This document shows, one piece after another, positions 33,301 to 47,894 of a stretch of 64,000 nt of DNA. Origin of the DNA: Tigriopus japonicus (taxonomy: Eukaryota > Arthropoda > Copepoda > Harpacticoida > Harpacticidae); NCBI GenBank assembly GCA_010645155.1, contig CM021319.1, forward strand, positions 6,449,330 to 6,513,329. Reading direction: 5' to 3'. Under the pieces are notes generated by a model. It was not told the origin of the DNA, ran no database searches, and was given only the letters and a program-made list of their open reading frames with translations. The position numbers and the translations under genes were made by a program. How positions within the stretch are numbered: the stretch's first letter is position 1; each line of letters opens with the position of its first letter.

Positions 33301-36300
33301 AAGTCAACATGGAATGGATGTAAACCCATCTACTAAAGTACCATTTTGTTGGACAACTATTTGGTTTATGGCGCATCGATATATCTAGTGTCTCTTCTAT
33401 TGAGGAAAACAAAGGACCCACTGTTTCATCGAAATTTGATGTGCTATTGGCTTTCATTGGCCTGAGGGAATGAAAATGAAAACGACTTATTTCCTCACCG
33501 CACAACAACAATATTAGTACGCTTTCCAAAATGTATGAAGTATAACCTCCAAATATTTTTGCGTATGTTTATAGCCAGTTTTACTCGTTTTACTTCTTGC
33601 TTTGAACGATCTGGCTGGTGGTTTTTCCCCGTTAAATGTTGGGTAAATTTACGGTAACGAATCCATTTTAGTACCATTGGTTGTATTTCCAAGTATCAAG
33701 TTTCGTTCAGAACAAGGAATAAGGTTGTCCACCATCCTTCTTCCATAGAATTTCTAGAGCTTTCCGAGCACGCATGCTCGAAAGTAATAACTTTCTTCAA
33801 CCTGAGTGTACTATGTAAATTTCCAACTCTTCCGTATAAGCAAACCATAATTCACATAGGAAGTTACCCTCCCTCAGGCTAAATCCTCTTCGATTCTGGA
33901 CAGCTCTCAAAAAGGTCCTATTTTCCGGCTGAAAGGCGGGAACCCTTAACCCATTCGTAAAGGTCAATACAATTAATTGTGTTTGGTCAAGGTGATCAGA
34001 AATTTAGCCAATTTTGGGTCACAGTTTTAGAATTAGACCTCGTGTAAGCGTTCAAATAACCAAAGAGACAGAGATCCTTCTTCTTTCTTAGTTCCTAAAC
34101 TGCAACTTTTCAAAAGATACCTCAAGTCAAGAACAATCTGGTCGAGTTTTTTCATCAAGAAAACTCTGGCCGGCTTCAAGGGTCAAGACATATACAGTAT
34201 ATATTTATTTATAAATCAATGTTACGCTGACGTAAGGATGAAAGGTTCAGACGTTCCACTTATCATTAGATAACTCAGATATTTTGTTGCGTCGAGATTG
34301 AATTCCTTGAAAAACGTTCGCCATTCAGTGCAATACTCCTTTTCATATTGAGTAAAAAACTAGAAAAAAAGGCTTCTTTCCGAACATTCTGTTTGGATTC
34401 CTAATATGTTTCAGATCTGATGCTCATTTTTCTCTCAAAAATTGGGTCCAGTCCAGAGTTTCAGGGATCCTCTAATTAAGATAAAAAGTACTGTAAGTAA
34501 AGAAGGAGGGTGTGGTCCCCTCCAAGATAAACCTGTCAGCGACGGCATAAGAAGGATGTGATGCAAAATAAAACGACCAGAGTTTCGGCAGAAAGAGAAC
34601 AGCTGGAGATTAGAAATTATAAAAAGGAAGATGTTACGCACTAACCTTTGTTCCTCTTTCTTCGAGCACAGAAGGACAAATAGATGAGAAAGTTGAAATC
34701 CGAGTTGATCACCCGCAACAAATGGTTCACACACACCAAAAGTGAGGCCCACTAGAACAACACAAAAGAGTAAAATCCATTAAAAACCTTTGGGAAACTT
34801 GAGACAAGATTTCCTGCCAAAAAAAAGCTGTGGGCCTTGTTCAACAATGGAATTATATGTTCCAAGTCAGAACTTTGAAGCCGCGAAAAACAAAAACGTG
34901 GATCGGAACCGAACATCGACAGTTTTGGGCTTCATATATCATGTTCATGTTGATGGATTACTATAAGGCGCGTCCCATATTTTGGGTTCGGAACTCACTC
35001 GGGGAAAGTCCTGGTATGAAATGAAAATCTCCATGATGTTCGGGATCAATCTTGGAGCGTTGCATACCACAAAAACCAGCACCATCACAACAGAGGCCCT
35101 GGTGTATTTGGCATCTCGCTTCTTCATCTCTCGCTCATTGCCCGCCACACGCCGCATGCCCGTGGCATTGCCGCGCCCGCTTAACCGCACGCTACTCTGC
35201 CCGTGACGATGGGTTCCATTTGGCCCGCCTGGACTATCACGAAAGTTCTTCATGGTGCGATAGATGCGAACATTGAGCACGATCATTAGAGTTACAGGAA
35301 ACAAAAGCATGACGAGCAGGTTCATCCAAGTGGCATAAATCTGGAACAACGAATGAACGGAATATTTCAGATGGAACAATGACGAGGAGAGAAGGTGCTT
35401 AAGAAATGGAGAGGCTGAGAATGTGGGCAGTTCCATTTGTGCCGCTCTCATCTCGTTCGTGTCATTAATACCTTTCGACGAGAGTTCCAAGTTTGTGAGC
35501 TCGCCAGACAGGAATAGAAACAAGGTGGAAGAAGGCCTCTAGATTTCATAAACAAAGGCTACTGGAGGTTTTTGTAGTCGTTGCGAGGGAAACGTGAGTA
35601 GGCAAGAGAAAAAAAAGTGACTATGGTGCCAGTGCTCGAGTATAATTAGATTAGGGTGGGATCATCAAAGTGGATTGATTTTTATCAATGGCTAGAATCT
35701 GGAAGTAATGAGCGAGTGTAACTGTGTAGTGCATATTAATAAGATACGATCATATCATGAATTATGGGTCTTTATTGACTTGGCATCGAGCAAAGGGCTC
35801 GTGGAATAAATCATCATATTGGTTTCTATCCACATCAATGGCAAGGATAGCAACCAGTAAAAAAACTTTCAAGGTCAACATTTTATATCCTAGATCCTGA
35901 GCCCTTCATTGAGTTCTAACGAAATACGACTCAAATTTCCTGACTTCTTTGCTCAAGGAGGACGACAATATGCTGATTTTCTAGTGAAAATCATTTCATA
36001 TCGCGAGCAATTGGATAGGAATGGGATTTTCGACGAAGAAAGGCCAACTCTCTGTTACTGGACACAAATGAGCTCAGCAGTGACCTGAACTAAAACATAC
36101 GTTAATATGAAAATCAGTTCATGATTGGTGAATGGACATAAGTGATGGTAGACCTGGAGAATCTCTGATCGTGACAGGTCGGTCAACAAAAAGCAAAAAT
36201 GATTGCGGGCATAACACGCCGTGGAAATTGGAAAAATCTGGATAGCTTGGAAATAATGAAAAGAAAACCACTCGCGATGCACATGACGAGGCACGTGACA

Positions 36301-39300
36301 AAGAAATGTTGCAAGGCAGCTCATCTAAAAGGGCCATTCCAAGATGTTTGAGAGGGAGCCCAAAACAATCCCGCTAAACAATGGGCCATTCTGAGTTCTC
36401 ACCACAAGCTTTAGAAAGCATTGTTGGATTAGGGAGATTCTTCCACAAATAACAAGTGCTGGCTTCAGATCTTGCCTAAAGGTAAAAACCTCCCTCCCGG
36501 CGACTAGTCGACATAAGTAATCGTCTTATTTCTACTAATCTAAACACAATACAATAATGTGCTCGGCAACTTTCCCAAACGCTTTCAAAAAAGGATTGGT
36601 GGCCAAGCGTGTCAAAGTCGACGCTTCTCCTACATGGTCTTCACACTCACCGTCATGTACAAGGGGTTGCTCCTGATTTCGTTCACCTCGTTGATGGGAA
36701 TGTATTCTTGATGACACTTCTCCCAATAGTTGGTCCCGTTCCAATCTCGGAGGACATCTCCATCACGTTGAGACTCATTAAAGACTACACTCGCATTGAA
36801 TGGATCCAATTCTTCGGATTGAAAGACGGTTTCGGGCGTAAAATTCTGGGCTTCGTCAGGATCGGCCTTCTGACAAATCGTGCTCAACTTGTGCACGGTT
36901 CGTGTTTCGAAGAACCGAGGTGAGCAGTACACTAACACGAAGAGGAACACGGGCACAATGAACACCCAAGCTTTGAGATTATGTCGCTGCTTGAAGAACG
37001 GCATACAGACAGACATGTATCTGGAAAATCAATTATGGTTCCAACGTGATATCTCGTGGTGAAGTAAAAAAGGGAAACTTTTTCTTCTTTCGGTTTTTGA
37101 TTTAATGAAACATATGTCGGCAAGTATTGTGCAAAAATGAAGCGGGAACGACTATTTGATTGATAGAGAATTGACCGCAAGAAAATTGTAGAAAGACAAT
37201 ACGGCTCATTGGCTGGAGATGAAATTATTTGATTCAATTAGCCTAGTCTCAAAAAAACATTTGTACCCTTGGCTCTAGCTGTACAGTATAATCTAGAGAA
37301 CACTCAATTCCCTTGGAAGCCCTTGGAAGCTATCAAGTATCAAATTGAGATTTTTCTCTTCCGTTTTTTCTCAAAAACGAAGGAATTGTTCTGCGTTCAT
37401 TTCTAACGTCTCAAAAATGCATTTCCTAATTTGATTGTATGAATCTCTGCTTGTCTTTAAGACACATCTCCTTGCATGGGAATGGTCCAACCTGATTGTC
37501 TACTCGGCTTTCTAAACCTTTGTCATTCTAAAGCAAAATGTGCGTTAATCAGACAGAAACAATAAATATTGACCAAGCTTTTAGTTGTATTTAGTGTTTG
37601 TGTTTTCTAATCAATCGTCCGTAATATGTCTTGTCAAGTAAAGAGATGGAGCTTTGTAGGAGTGGCGTTCCTATTCAACTCTAGTTTCCTGTCACGTTCC
37701 TAGTTGATCTCAATGCAATGGCCAACCACTTACTACTGTATTGGGGACAACGACGAGTACTGTACTGGCTGTGCGTATAAAAATGCCTACATACATGCTT
37801 GTACATGGAGGTTCAGGTTCACACTTTTTACCTTTCCATTGTGAGGGCCACGGTTGAAAAGCACGATCCAGCCAGAGCAATTTGAGTCATGGGGATCAAA
37901 TAGGGCCGCAAATACACCACCACACGAGCTGGAAATAGATAGGAGAAGGCCATGGTCATTAGCGGGACACATCGGCTTATTTCTATTATGATCCATTTTC
38001 ATTCTTCATCGAGATGCTAGGGAACAATTTGTTATGAACACTCCTCTATGATCGTGTGGAATGTCTGATAAAAATGGCCTTGCTTACCACTCATCACCAT
38101 CACCATCAACAACAGCCATAGCAAATTAACCTTTGCTTCGCTCACATATGAAACCCGATGAATGTTCCAGGAACTTTTGTGGTCATCATTTCAGTCATCA
38201 ATCATCTCCTATCGACAATACATTCAGTGACTGCCGTTAAACGAGCTAAGCGACTTCCAGTTTCTGTTCTATCTTTTTATAGAATTTGTTTCTCCGGATA
38301 GTATTGTAAAGTTATATCACACCATCTTTGCAGGTTTCAGTTCCGTATGTTAAGATACACTTTCTAGCGTGTCAAGGCCAAGGAAAAGGATTCTCAAAGT
38401 GATTCAAAGATTGATAGAAAAATACGAAAGGTGGTAAACCGAACTCGATTGAAGTTTTTCATTGGTCAAATAATTTATTCAGACCGGATTCATCCCTGGC
38501 TCGTTCCAAGTTGGCTCCCATGGTTTCAGCTTGTATCGAACCAAAATAAGAAGATTGATCGTCAGAGTGGGCAAAGAAAAAAAGGAACCCTGTAATGAGC
38601 AAGACCTTTGGCTTCTTATAAAAATAATGGCACTCTTCACGCTCGAAGTTACGACTGGATGGATGGATCGACAGACGAAAAGATGGGGAAGAAGCGATTG
38701 GGACCGAGATCTCGTTCGGTGATAGTAAAGTTCCAAGACCGAGAATCCTGCGCAATGAGGTTGCTTGGCTGTTATTGATGAATCTCAGATCTCGTTACTA
38801 GTTGTTGGAATCAAGGAGGACGAGAAGGCCTTCAACAACATCCTTTCCCATGGCTACGTACGTAGTAGTGTGTAATAAATGTATGTGGGCAAGGAAGCAT
38901 GTCCTTTTTCGTTGTCCATGTACTTTGGCTTTTTTTCTTATCGTGTTAGTTTGAAACGTGTCAGTCTGGCTCTTGCACCCTTGCTCATGGATATGTAGAA
39001 AATGGTATTTCCTAGATTACGTACGAATCGAGTCAAGTCAAAGCACCCACCAACCTAAAAGCTTGTTTTGCCCACGAGAAAGTGGAAGAAACTAAGGCCT
39101 CTCCAATGGAAGCCTTTTGGCGATGCGATTGGATTTCGATGCGAAATTAGCATATGCAGATCATTCCGCTTCCTCATGGGTGCGTATATTTTTCGTGTCT
39201 TTTTCAAGGCATGTCGTTGCATTCTTTACGTTTTGTCATGATGAGACTGTACATGATGTACTGCCAAGTACCTCTACTTCGAATCAAGGCTCCCGGGTTG

Positions 39301-42300
39301 GTTGCAGCCTTTCCATCGCTTCTGGTACTGATTACTTGTCAACTTTCTGTCGTTTCGCTGCAAGTGTCTGTACGTGATAATTAAATTCAAACTAGTATGG
39401 GACAGTTCATTCAGACTTTATCGCCAGTTTCAGGATCCTCGAAATAAGAAATGATCCAACCAAATCATGTAACTCCACTTTTAGCTGATCTTGTTTAAGA
39501 GGCGCTAAAGTCATTCTAAAAATTCGATTTCTTCTTATTGATGTTTGATTGTCATGTTTCATTTAAATTCTTCAACAAACCTTTTTACCAAAACAACAAG
39601 CGCTTGAGCCTGGTACAGAATTTGGTAGCATTGAGTAATTCCAAAGTTCATGAAACAGAATATAACTGGAAATAAGAATGCTCAATATAAAATAACTATT
39701 GCCGCTCTCAGAATCAATATTCTAAACATAAATGTTGTCTTGATGTTGCTAACAAAAAAATTATTGTACGTACCCATATTTGATTTTACTTATTTTTACG
39801 TTTTAGCACAGCAAAAAAAATCAAATCCTTTGTCACTTTGGTTTTTCGAAAAGATAAAGAAAAAAGAATGGAAGGACAGTGAGAAGACTAAGCGTTTCTT
39901 AATTCCAAGATGGTGATATGTACTGGAGTACTTCTAGATTCACCAGGTTTTCAGCATTGCATTGTCTCAAAAACGAACACCGGGGCAACTTTTGGAATGT
40001 GTCTTCACGAAAATTGCAAAATACCCGATCGAAAAAAACGGCAAAGCCATGAAATTTGCCGTCGTAAGGGTGTCTTGTCAAAGTTGGCGTTCTTTCAATT
40101 TGACCAATCTCTCAATTTTCAACATGATCTTTTTATGTCGTCCCAATAAAACAAGGATGAAACATGGTTGAAAACAAGAAAACCGACCGAAAAAAGCAGT
40201 TCTCCAGCTGATATGGCAGCGCCAATTAGTTACCACCCAAAAACATGCTCCTCAGTTCTTACCACGACCCGGACAAGCTACTAATCCGACAAAGAAAAAG
40301 ATCCTTTTCCTTCACCTCTATTGTGCGATGCCGATGAAGCAAGAGATCAAGAGCTTCTCAAGGCTATGTTAGAATGAAGAGATGGACTTGGTTGGGGATC
40401 AAAAGATCGGATCCACCCGAGAAACGAACGTCAAATTCTTTATACACTGATAATATTATGACCATTAAAAATGTAAATAATTTTGTGTCAGAGCGGCCTC
40501 AACAAACAAACAAACAAACAAACAAATTTCAAAACACGTGTTTTAATATTCTCAACTAGTTTTAAGAAGGACTGAATTTAAAAAAAAAATAACAAAGAAG
40601 ACTTGTCAAGCTCAAATCAACATTAAAGAATGACTTTATTCTTGGGGGACACCCTTGTTTGATTGGACTCCATATGTTGAAAGGTTTTTAAATATTTTCA
40701 GTGTTCATTGGCACATGGCTATGCCGTGTAGTTTCTTCTTAATATCAATATTTAATATTTCGCTCGTTCCAAAACAAATAAGTGTGTCAGAACTTTGCGT
40801 ACGTACATGCCCATGACTCATTCCTTCACGGCAAACTGAGATCTAGTTCATTCGGCTCAAGTTGGGTTTGGGTCGTCATTTAGTAAGTCATCCAAATCAT
40901 GGCCCTATTTGTGAGCTTCCGTCTTAATTGGACGCATCATTGACAGGCGTCGATTGTTTGTGCGCATATTGGGCTAGGAGGTCCTCGGGTGAATTTTGGG
41001 CATGGGAATCCCCCCAAACTTATGAGTGAAACGAGTTTTTTCTCCCAGTTTTTGTCAGCATTTTTCTTCCCCTTTCGTGGTGACAGTACAAATATTAGTG
41101 ATATTCGGTTCGACAATTTTGCAGTTTCTTTTCATGTTATGTTCCCATAGTCGGTTAAAGGGGGGTAATTCTTTTTCCCTTTCAGCCCATTCTCATCGTA
41201 ACCGATGTATACTGGTCCTTTCACGGCCTCTTTAGTGAGTAAAGGACAAACCATTTGGCCATTGACTATGGTTTTCGTTGTTGATCTGAGCAAACAAGCA
41301 ACCATCTTTCACTCTTCGAGACTGGGTGTAGGCTCCTTGAAGCTTGTTCCTCATTCAATTGTTCCATTTACTATGGGTTACAACAAGCTGAAAAGCAACA
41401 TTGGGTGCGGTTGGGGCAGACTTGTTTTTATACCTCTCAGGTCGAGCAGCAGGTGAGCTTTAAGAAAGAAAAGCCGTTTCTTTTCCAAAGTAGAAGCATT
41501 TGGCAGAATCCAGTCAATTCAAATTCTTTGGAGAGATGTTTTTTTAGAAGTTTGTAGACGATTTTTTTTCCTTAGCGACCTTCCCCTTTTGATCAACCTA
41601 CATAAGACATTGACAGGTTTTTCAGCTTTTACTTGCATCTTCATTCGGGTGTCGGCACAGAGCTAAATTTATGGAATCATGAAAAGTTACTAAAAAATCC
41701 CTTTTATTAGGAACTCAATGTCCCATAAACTGTCTGCCTTTCATTCAAAGGACCTGAACATATTTCAAGTGGAGCTGGTGAAGACCATGAAATGAACAAA
41801 AATCTCCCCGGACATCAAGACTTCTAAATAGCAGGGATCATCAAATGGTTCCACATTTCGAAAGCTTTTTCGAAGTCTTTTTCAAGTCTGGAATCCTTCG
41901 CACCAAAAAGAATTTCAATTTTTATCCTAGTTGCTACACTTGTCGTAAAGAAAATTGAGTTATTATTGAGACCACGACAATTCAAAGCACACTTTTTAAG
42001 CGAAGCAGATTCAATTCCAAGTGTCATGAAACATGTGAAACTCATTATTTGTTTGATTTGTACAAATTGAGGTTCATCCTGCAATAAATGAGAAATGTTT
42101 CATCTCATCACAAAATTCATTCATTCTAACTTTTGAATACGAACATTTTCCTCATGTTTCACAAGTTGTCGCAAAGAATAAATTCCGTCCGATTCATTGA
42201 AGAACTTATTCATGATTGAAAAAAGGTCGTCAACATTGTAAAGAATTTGGAGATAGCTCGCAATCCAACAATGCAAATCTTTTTGTGTATAAACTTGTTC

Positions 42301-45300
42301 CCTATACTTTATACCCTTTTTTATCGTTTAGATCAGCCAAATGTCAGTCCAAAAGGAAACCCACAAACCTCTGAAGGTAAAAGGGTCATTTTCTCCGCCT
42401 TTTGGTGAAGAAAATATGTAAAGAACTGGAAAAAGCCTTCATAGGAAAGCAAGAGGGAAGGACAGATCGACAGACAAGGTTAGCTTATTGGCGTCTCTTA
42501 AGCCAAAGATGCCCTCTAAAGGCCCCTTCATAGCAGTGCAACACTATTCGAATAAAAAAGCCACATCAACGGACACGAGACAGATGTTTCTCGCTCGACT
42601 CACAGATCGAAAAAATGTCCAACAAAGGTCTTTGAAATAGCTGTTGTAAGAGTCTTGATCGCCTGACTATTTGAAACATGCATGCATGTTTGTATTTAGC
42701 TTTTTCTTTTGGCAATTGTCTAGAAATGACTCAAAGTAACAAACTTTCCATCTTGTTCCAAAGCTTTTCGTTTCTCAAAGGCGCACACGTCAAAAAATAT
42801 TCCATTGTCTTTTGCTTGTAGAGTTAGGTTTTCTTTCGATTCAAGAGGTGATATAGGCTGAATACAAAGATATATGTTACCCATTCAATCTAACAGCTGC
42901 AACAATCGAAGCGTTAAGTGGAAATTAACGTTATTGCTTTCGAATCTTTTCATTAAATACCTCAAACTGTCGTTCATTCTCGAATACAAACTAAGTGGTC
43001 AAAAAGGAAATCCGTCGTTTCCTGTGTTTGACAACGAAATAAAGTATATTCCCAACTAAGTGGTTTATCTATCCAATGGAGAACGAGTTTTTCTATCAAC
43101 ACTATAAACGCAATTAATGTCGTTAGGTTCAAACATGATTTGTTTAAAGCCGGACGAGAAGAAAATTCCATGATGAGCCAAACTGTTAAACTGTTTCTAT
43201 TCGGTCAATCAGCCTCTAGTTTCTAGCCGCGAACAATTTTTAATCTATTCATGGGAAAAATTCATGTGAACCTGACATTTCTGGGAATGAAGAGCTATTA
43301 AGACATTTCAGCATTTTCGCTGATACCCTTGAGTTATTGATACAGTTGAACATTTGGAACGAAACGAGATAGCGTCATCTATCAATGCAGTCTCGTTAAA
43401 CACGAGCACGTTGACCCATCTTAGAGATGATTTTGAGAAAGTGTCCAAATTGAGCTTAAGACTAAAGTAGTGTCTTGAGATTACTTTTCAACAGCAAGTT
43501 ACGTAATGGAGGAGCCCAATATTCTATCCCGAACTCACACGCATCGAGGATGGTTGGGACCAAGATTTTTTGGGCGAAATGCATGAACTGGTAGCGAGTT
43601 GATGACATGCACCCAAGGCTCATAAGATAGACCCCAAAGGCTCATAGACCCAAGTATGTGTCGTTCAGTCGATCAAGTTGAAATTAAGCATGTGAGCTTT
43701 GCATCACCAATCAAACACTTGGTTTGATAAGATTTTTCTCTGTCTAACACAGAATTCGAAAAATGGATTTTGCCGGTAGCCGAGGCATCCAGGTGTTTAG
43801 TGATCCTTGCCTAAATACAAACTTTCAAAGACCTCCTCTTGGTTTTAGCATTGGAACCAACATACAGTTTGTCCACGATCACTTGCAACTCAGTTTCTTA
43901 TTTGTTACTCAGAAACGTTTAAATGCACAAAGCCAAATTTCAACCCAAATGAAATCACACTACAAGTATTGTCGATCTTTTTCACTTAAACTAAACTAAA
44001 ATTTAAAAAGAAGCAAGATTCTTTTGGATTGTCAAAATTGATTTTCTAGAGGGGCTAAGTTTTTTTTTTATATTGAGGCCGCCTAGATTTTGCCTTTCTT
44101 TTTTTTGTATTTCACGATATGAGATTCTTAATTATCACATTATTTGTTTAGCAATGTCAACTTTCAAAAACCCGGACCGTTTTTTGGCCCTTTTAGGTCA
44201 AAAATAGTCAAGTATACAACAAAATTATGTGCTGACAAGCAAACCAAAATGTTTCTATTTGATTTCGAGCTGTATTTAGGTTTGCTCCAATGATGTGTTG
44301 ACTTTGGTTTCTAAGCTGAATAACGCTTACAGTTTGACCTATCTTTAGAAAATGGAATAAATGAAAGTTGCGCCTTACTGAGTCAATACTTAGATACATA
44401 CCGTATTGTGCTCAGGAATTTCCATACAAACTTAATAACTAATAAGAGATTTCACACATCGTCATCATATGTCTCTTTCGGTCTTGACAAACGCGTTGAC
44501 CCACTTCAGAGATGACAACAAGAGCTATGTGGAGATGATTTTGAGAAAATGCCCTAATTTGAGTTCAAGGTTGAAGACCTGTCGTGGGTGATCTATTCAT
44601 TAACAAGACACTTTTGTCCTCTGGGTTTCATTATTTTGTGTCTAATGTATTGTGGTGCACTCGAATTTTCAACCTACTTCAACTTCACAACTTCAACAGA
44701 CTTCAAGAACTTTTTCTATGATGAAAAACGGCGGACTGTCTATTCTGCTATGGTTATTTCTTATTTGCGATCGACTGACTTTTTTGGCCTTTTTCTGTCG
44801 TTCGCCTTCGCGCTCAAGAAATGGAATGAGTGTTTCTTCTTGTTAGAAAACAGCATAGCACCGAACAAATCGGATCCATTGAGCTCAATGAGAAGCGACA
44901 GAAGCGGTCAAAAAACTCATCAAAATTCTTGAAGAGGGTGGCAAAAGAGACTTAGCAATTGCTGCCATCATCTCAGCTTAAGTATTCTTGAGTGGGCAAA
45001 CTCGGAATGACGCTCAAGTCGCCGCAGCAACACTCAAGTATGCAAGTCGGGGAAAGTCCACGAGTCTCCGTCCGTCCGTCTTCCTCCATCTTCATTCTCG
45101 AATGAGCGATAACTTTCCAGTGGCTCATCGTCCACTAATTGTTCCCTCTCAAGAACAAGCACAGAATTAGCGTCTTTAGCACGATCAGGCTTTTGGAACC
45201 CATCCATCGAGCTTGTTGTGAATTTCTCTCTCGGTTTTGGTTTCTCTATATTTAAGTATGATGATTCGTGAGAGAAACACTTCGCATATATTAACAAGGG

Positions 45301-47598
45301 ATTACTCTAAATAGAAAGAACTTGCAAGCTTTAATGTCTGCAGTCATTTGTCACCTTATTCGAGGGTATTCTTAGACCATTTCGGATTTTTCGGCCCGTT
45401 TGAGAGAAATCACATGCATGTTTATGCTCATAAGATAATTCAACTCAATGTTCAGATCGAATAATGAGTTCATAAAAAGTCGGGGTACAGTGTTTGAACA
45501 AGCTTTAGCACGGCACAAGCTCACAAGTTGGTCCAATCGTCTTTGTGAGCCTCAAAGCTGCCAACAAAGGGGCCATTGGTGCCTCACTGGTGAGCCTTTA
45601 ATTCATGGAGAGCCATTTTGTGGGCCTTTGTATCCACATTCTCATGGTTAATGGGTCTTTGCACACACCAATTCAATGTTGATAGACCTTTACCTCACAG
45701 TCATTGCCTACTTCTGATTTAGAAAATAGAAGTAGTTGGTATCATGATAATGGTTTCGATTTGTTCCATTTAGAATGCAAATTGACATGTCTGTTTGTGT
45801 GTGCTATTTTAATAAGAACAATGTACTAGGCTAATTTCTAATTGCTTGCATTTTTCACTAACTGATTTCGTCTATCTTGTCAACGATTTCCTTGTACTTT
45901 TGATTAATTTTCGGTTTCATTTGTCTACAAAAACTCATTTTCTGTTCCTGAGCAGACCAGACATGCATGTTGTATGTTATGTCGGACAAAATCCTTGGTG
46001 TAATGGCTGGCTTTGCTTAGTGACTTGAGAATATCATTAAGCTTCGCCCTAAAGTGACCCAAAAGTCAACCCTTATGTCAAGAAAGAATTTGAAAGATTT
46101 AGAAAATGGGTTCAATGATGATAAATCCGTGCTTTCAACTTTTGTTACTGATAAACCGCGATAGAGAGTGGGGTCTTTGAGATAATACTGATCTAATTTC
46201 ATAACTATGATATTTTGGGAAAAGTCAGAGATGAAAACACTAGTCAAATTTTTTCAATGCTGTTTTGCAAAATATTTTGATTATCAAAAGATGCATAAGA
46301 TAAAGACTATCATACAAAGCTTTCAAAGTGAAAGTGGAAAACAACAATATAGAAAAATAAAATTGGGGCAATGTTGGTGAAGATAACGAAACTTTTTCAG
46401 TCTTCCTTACTAACTTTTCAACAAATGGAAGCTCCCTTGGGAGTACAAAATGATTCCTTGTCACATCGAATGAAAACAAATTGGAACCAAATATCTTCAA
46501 AGAACCGTCCCTTCTGCAGTTTTCGAGAAATGGCATGTGAGTTTTAAAGAGGAGATCAGTGCATGGATTAAATAAATCATTTACTTTTTTTATCGTGTCC
46601 CATTTCACAAATACCTTTCACTTTTGATCTTTTAGATTAAATACGACATTTTAAGAATGTAAGGGTAAACTAAACATTTTCATTGCTTACGCTCTTTTCG
46701 CCACTCAAATTTTACCAACTCCAATTAATAGAAAACATAAACTTGAACCGTGACAAAAGCACTTTTAGTAATGGAACATCGCGTAACAACAAAATTCAAC
46801 TCATTGAACAAAGAACATGGCTTTTTTTAACTGCGCCAGTTCATGCAACAACTTGGGTCTCTTTTGATGTTCCTTTCAGTGCTTTCAGTTCAATTTTGTG
46901 GTACCGGGTAGTTTTTCCCACTCGGTCCGCAACCCACGATCCGAAAAGTTGCAACTTTGACTCGTCTTTCGCCATTTCGAACTGAAAAGCCATTGGTTTA
47001 TTGGATCGCCTTTACTTCCACTTCGTACACTCACGAATTTTGTAGCTCTGTGGAACATTCAAAAACAACTTCGAGATAGAAAAGTCATCAAAAGGTCATT
47101 TCGAGCCTCTTCTTATTATAGAGCATCCGCAAAATGCCTGGACAAGAAAGCAATCGCTGTGGATCAGAGAGCATTCAATTGGACACATTTTTAGCCTCAA
47201 TACCTTTGACTTTCATGTTCAAAGAAGTGACATCTCTTAAGGTCTTAAGTCGGCGTGGGTTCAACCCAAGACAGATTTCAAGAATGAATGTTCTTTCTTA
47301 CCTTCATATGTAGAACTTAGTGTGGGCAAAGCGTAGCACGTGAGTGTGAATGTGACGTAGAGGAAGTCGTAAACTACCAAGGACAGAATGAGCTTGTGGA
47401 ATATTGCTGTCAATCGTTGCTTGAAAAGCATCTGAATCGCGTATAAGTTGATCACCATTCCCAACACACAAAAAGTGAGGCTAGCCACGCCATTCAAATA
47501 ATATATGAGATCGCCGCCCATTTCTTCAATTTCGGAATTGATCCTCAAAATGGGACACACATGGAACAAGTGGCGTCTCAAAATCGCCCGAGCCGAAT
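27357..47598 (-). CDS. Rhodopsin-class neuropeptide-type GPCR (FMRFamide-receptor-like), about 20-kb gene
   Basis: Six exons were assembled on the minus strand: about 47302-47598 (TM1-2), 37832-37928 (TM3), 36651-37020 (TM4, long second extracellular loop), 34999-35340 (TM5-6), 34646-34751 (TM7) and 27357-27544 (tail). All junctions are GT-AG and phases agree, giving about 465 residues plus a missing N-terminus. Landmarks: YYLNGVASLTFCVLGMVINL (TM1), ALTMERYMSVCMPF spanning the TM3 splice (ERY for DRY), WMNLLVMLLFPVTLMIVLN (TM5), VVCNAPRLIPNIMEIF (TM6) and VINSDFNFLIYLSFCARRK (TM7, replacing NPxxY). These match FMRFamide/myosuppressin-type peptide receptors; the ligand is unknown. The second extracellular loop has several N-glycosylation sequons (NFT, NAS, NES, NGT). 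The 5' exon acceptor at 47599 is tentative and an upstream exon is likely. The tail exon rests on phase and base composition only. Confidence 0.75.
29981..30262 (+). pseudogene. Possible retrotransposon gag fragment inside a GPCR intron
   Basis: An open plus-strand frame without ATG reads KKNQFDLVKARVEKKLAPDG then LGYNKTGSNKSKPAFEALC and stops. A basic stretch with GLGYN and SKPAF is reminiscent of copia-type gag linkers. Codon use looks more coding-like than the surrounding AT-rich intron. No reverse transcriptase or LTR was found beside it. Confidence 0.3.
43380..43600 (-). pseudogene. Decayed non-LTR retrotransposon reverse-transcriptase end
   Basis: The minus strand reads HFAQKILVPTILDACEFG then IEYWAPPLRNLLLKS, the pattern of the RT C-terminus in Jockey/CR1-like LINEs (LVxPxLEYxxxxWAP). 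Following sequence (near 43395-43445) is repeated in part at 44490-44580, so the element is dispersed. Frames are interrupted. Confidence 0.45.
45034..45297 (-). other. Coding-like open frame in the GPCR intron, unidentified
   Basis: The minus strand is open for 87 codons; the only likely start is ATG at 45207, giving about 57 residues: MDGFQKPDRAKDANSVLVLE, then a charged stretch with DDEPLESYRSFENEDGG and ending SWTFPDLHT. Acidic, low in cysteine, GC-richer than its surroundings. It could be a terminal exon of a nested gene, an unused receptor exon or chance. No family recognised. Confidence 0.25.
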
Positions 47599-47894
47599 CT
47601 TAGAGTGCAGAAAGAGAAAAACGACGAGAGCTCTCCAAACTTGACTTTGAACCGGGTGATGACCTCTCGTTTACCGTTCAAAGGGAGAGCGCGAAAGGAA
47701 AGAAAAAACACCGATTAGATTGAAAACAGCTTGGCTATGTTTCATCTACGAGTTGTATAATTGCATATAGTTTTCTAGTGAATAAAATAATACACAAAGA
47801 AGAACATGTGACTGTGCATGATGGAAAAAAATGAAACTGAAAAACCAGAACCAGACACAGTTTGTGGGAGGTATGGTCAGAACTCAAAAAGTCA

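Noticed and set aside
34435..34606. Alternative GPCR tail reading from an acceptor near 34606
   Set aside because: The phase fits, but the translation (AVLFLPKLWSFYFASHP...) is hydrophobic and aromatic, unlike a receptor tail; kept only as an alternative to 27357-27544.
44588..44932. 114-codon plus-strand frame beginning MIYSLTRHF
   Set aside because: AT-rich, no family resemblance, no splice partner; adjacent sequence is LINE-related.
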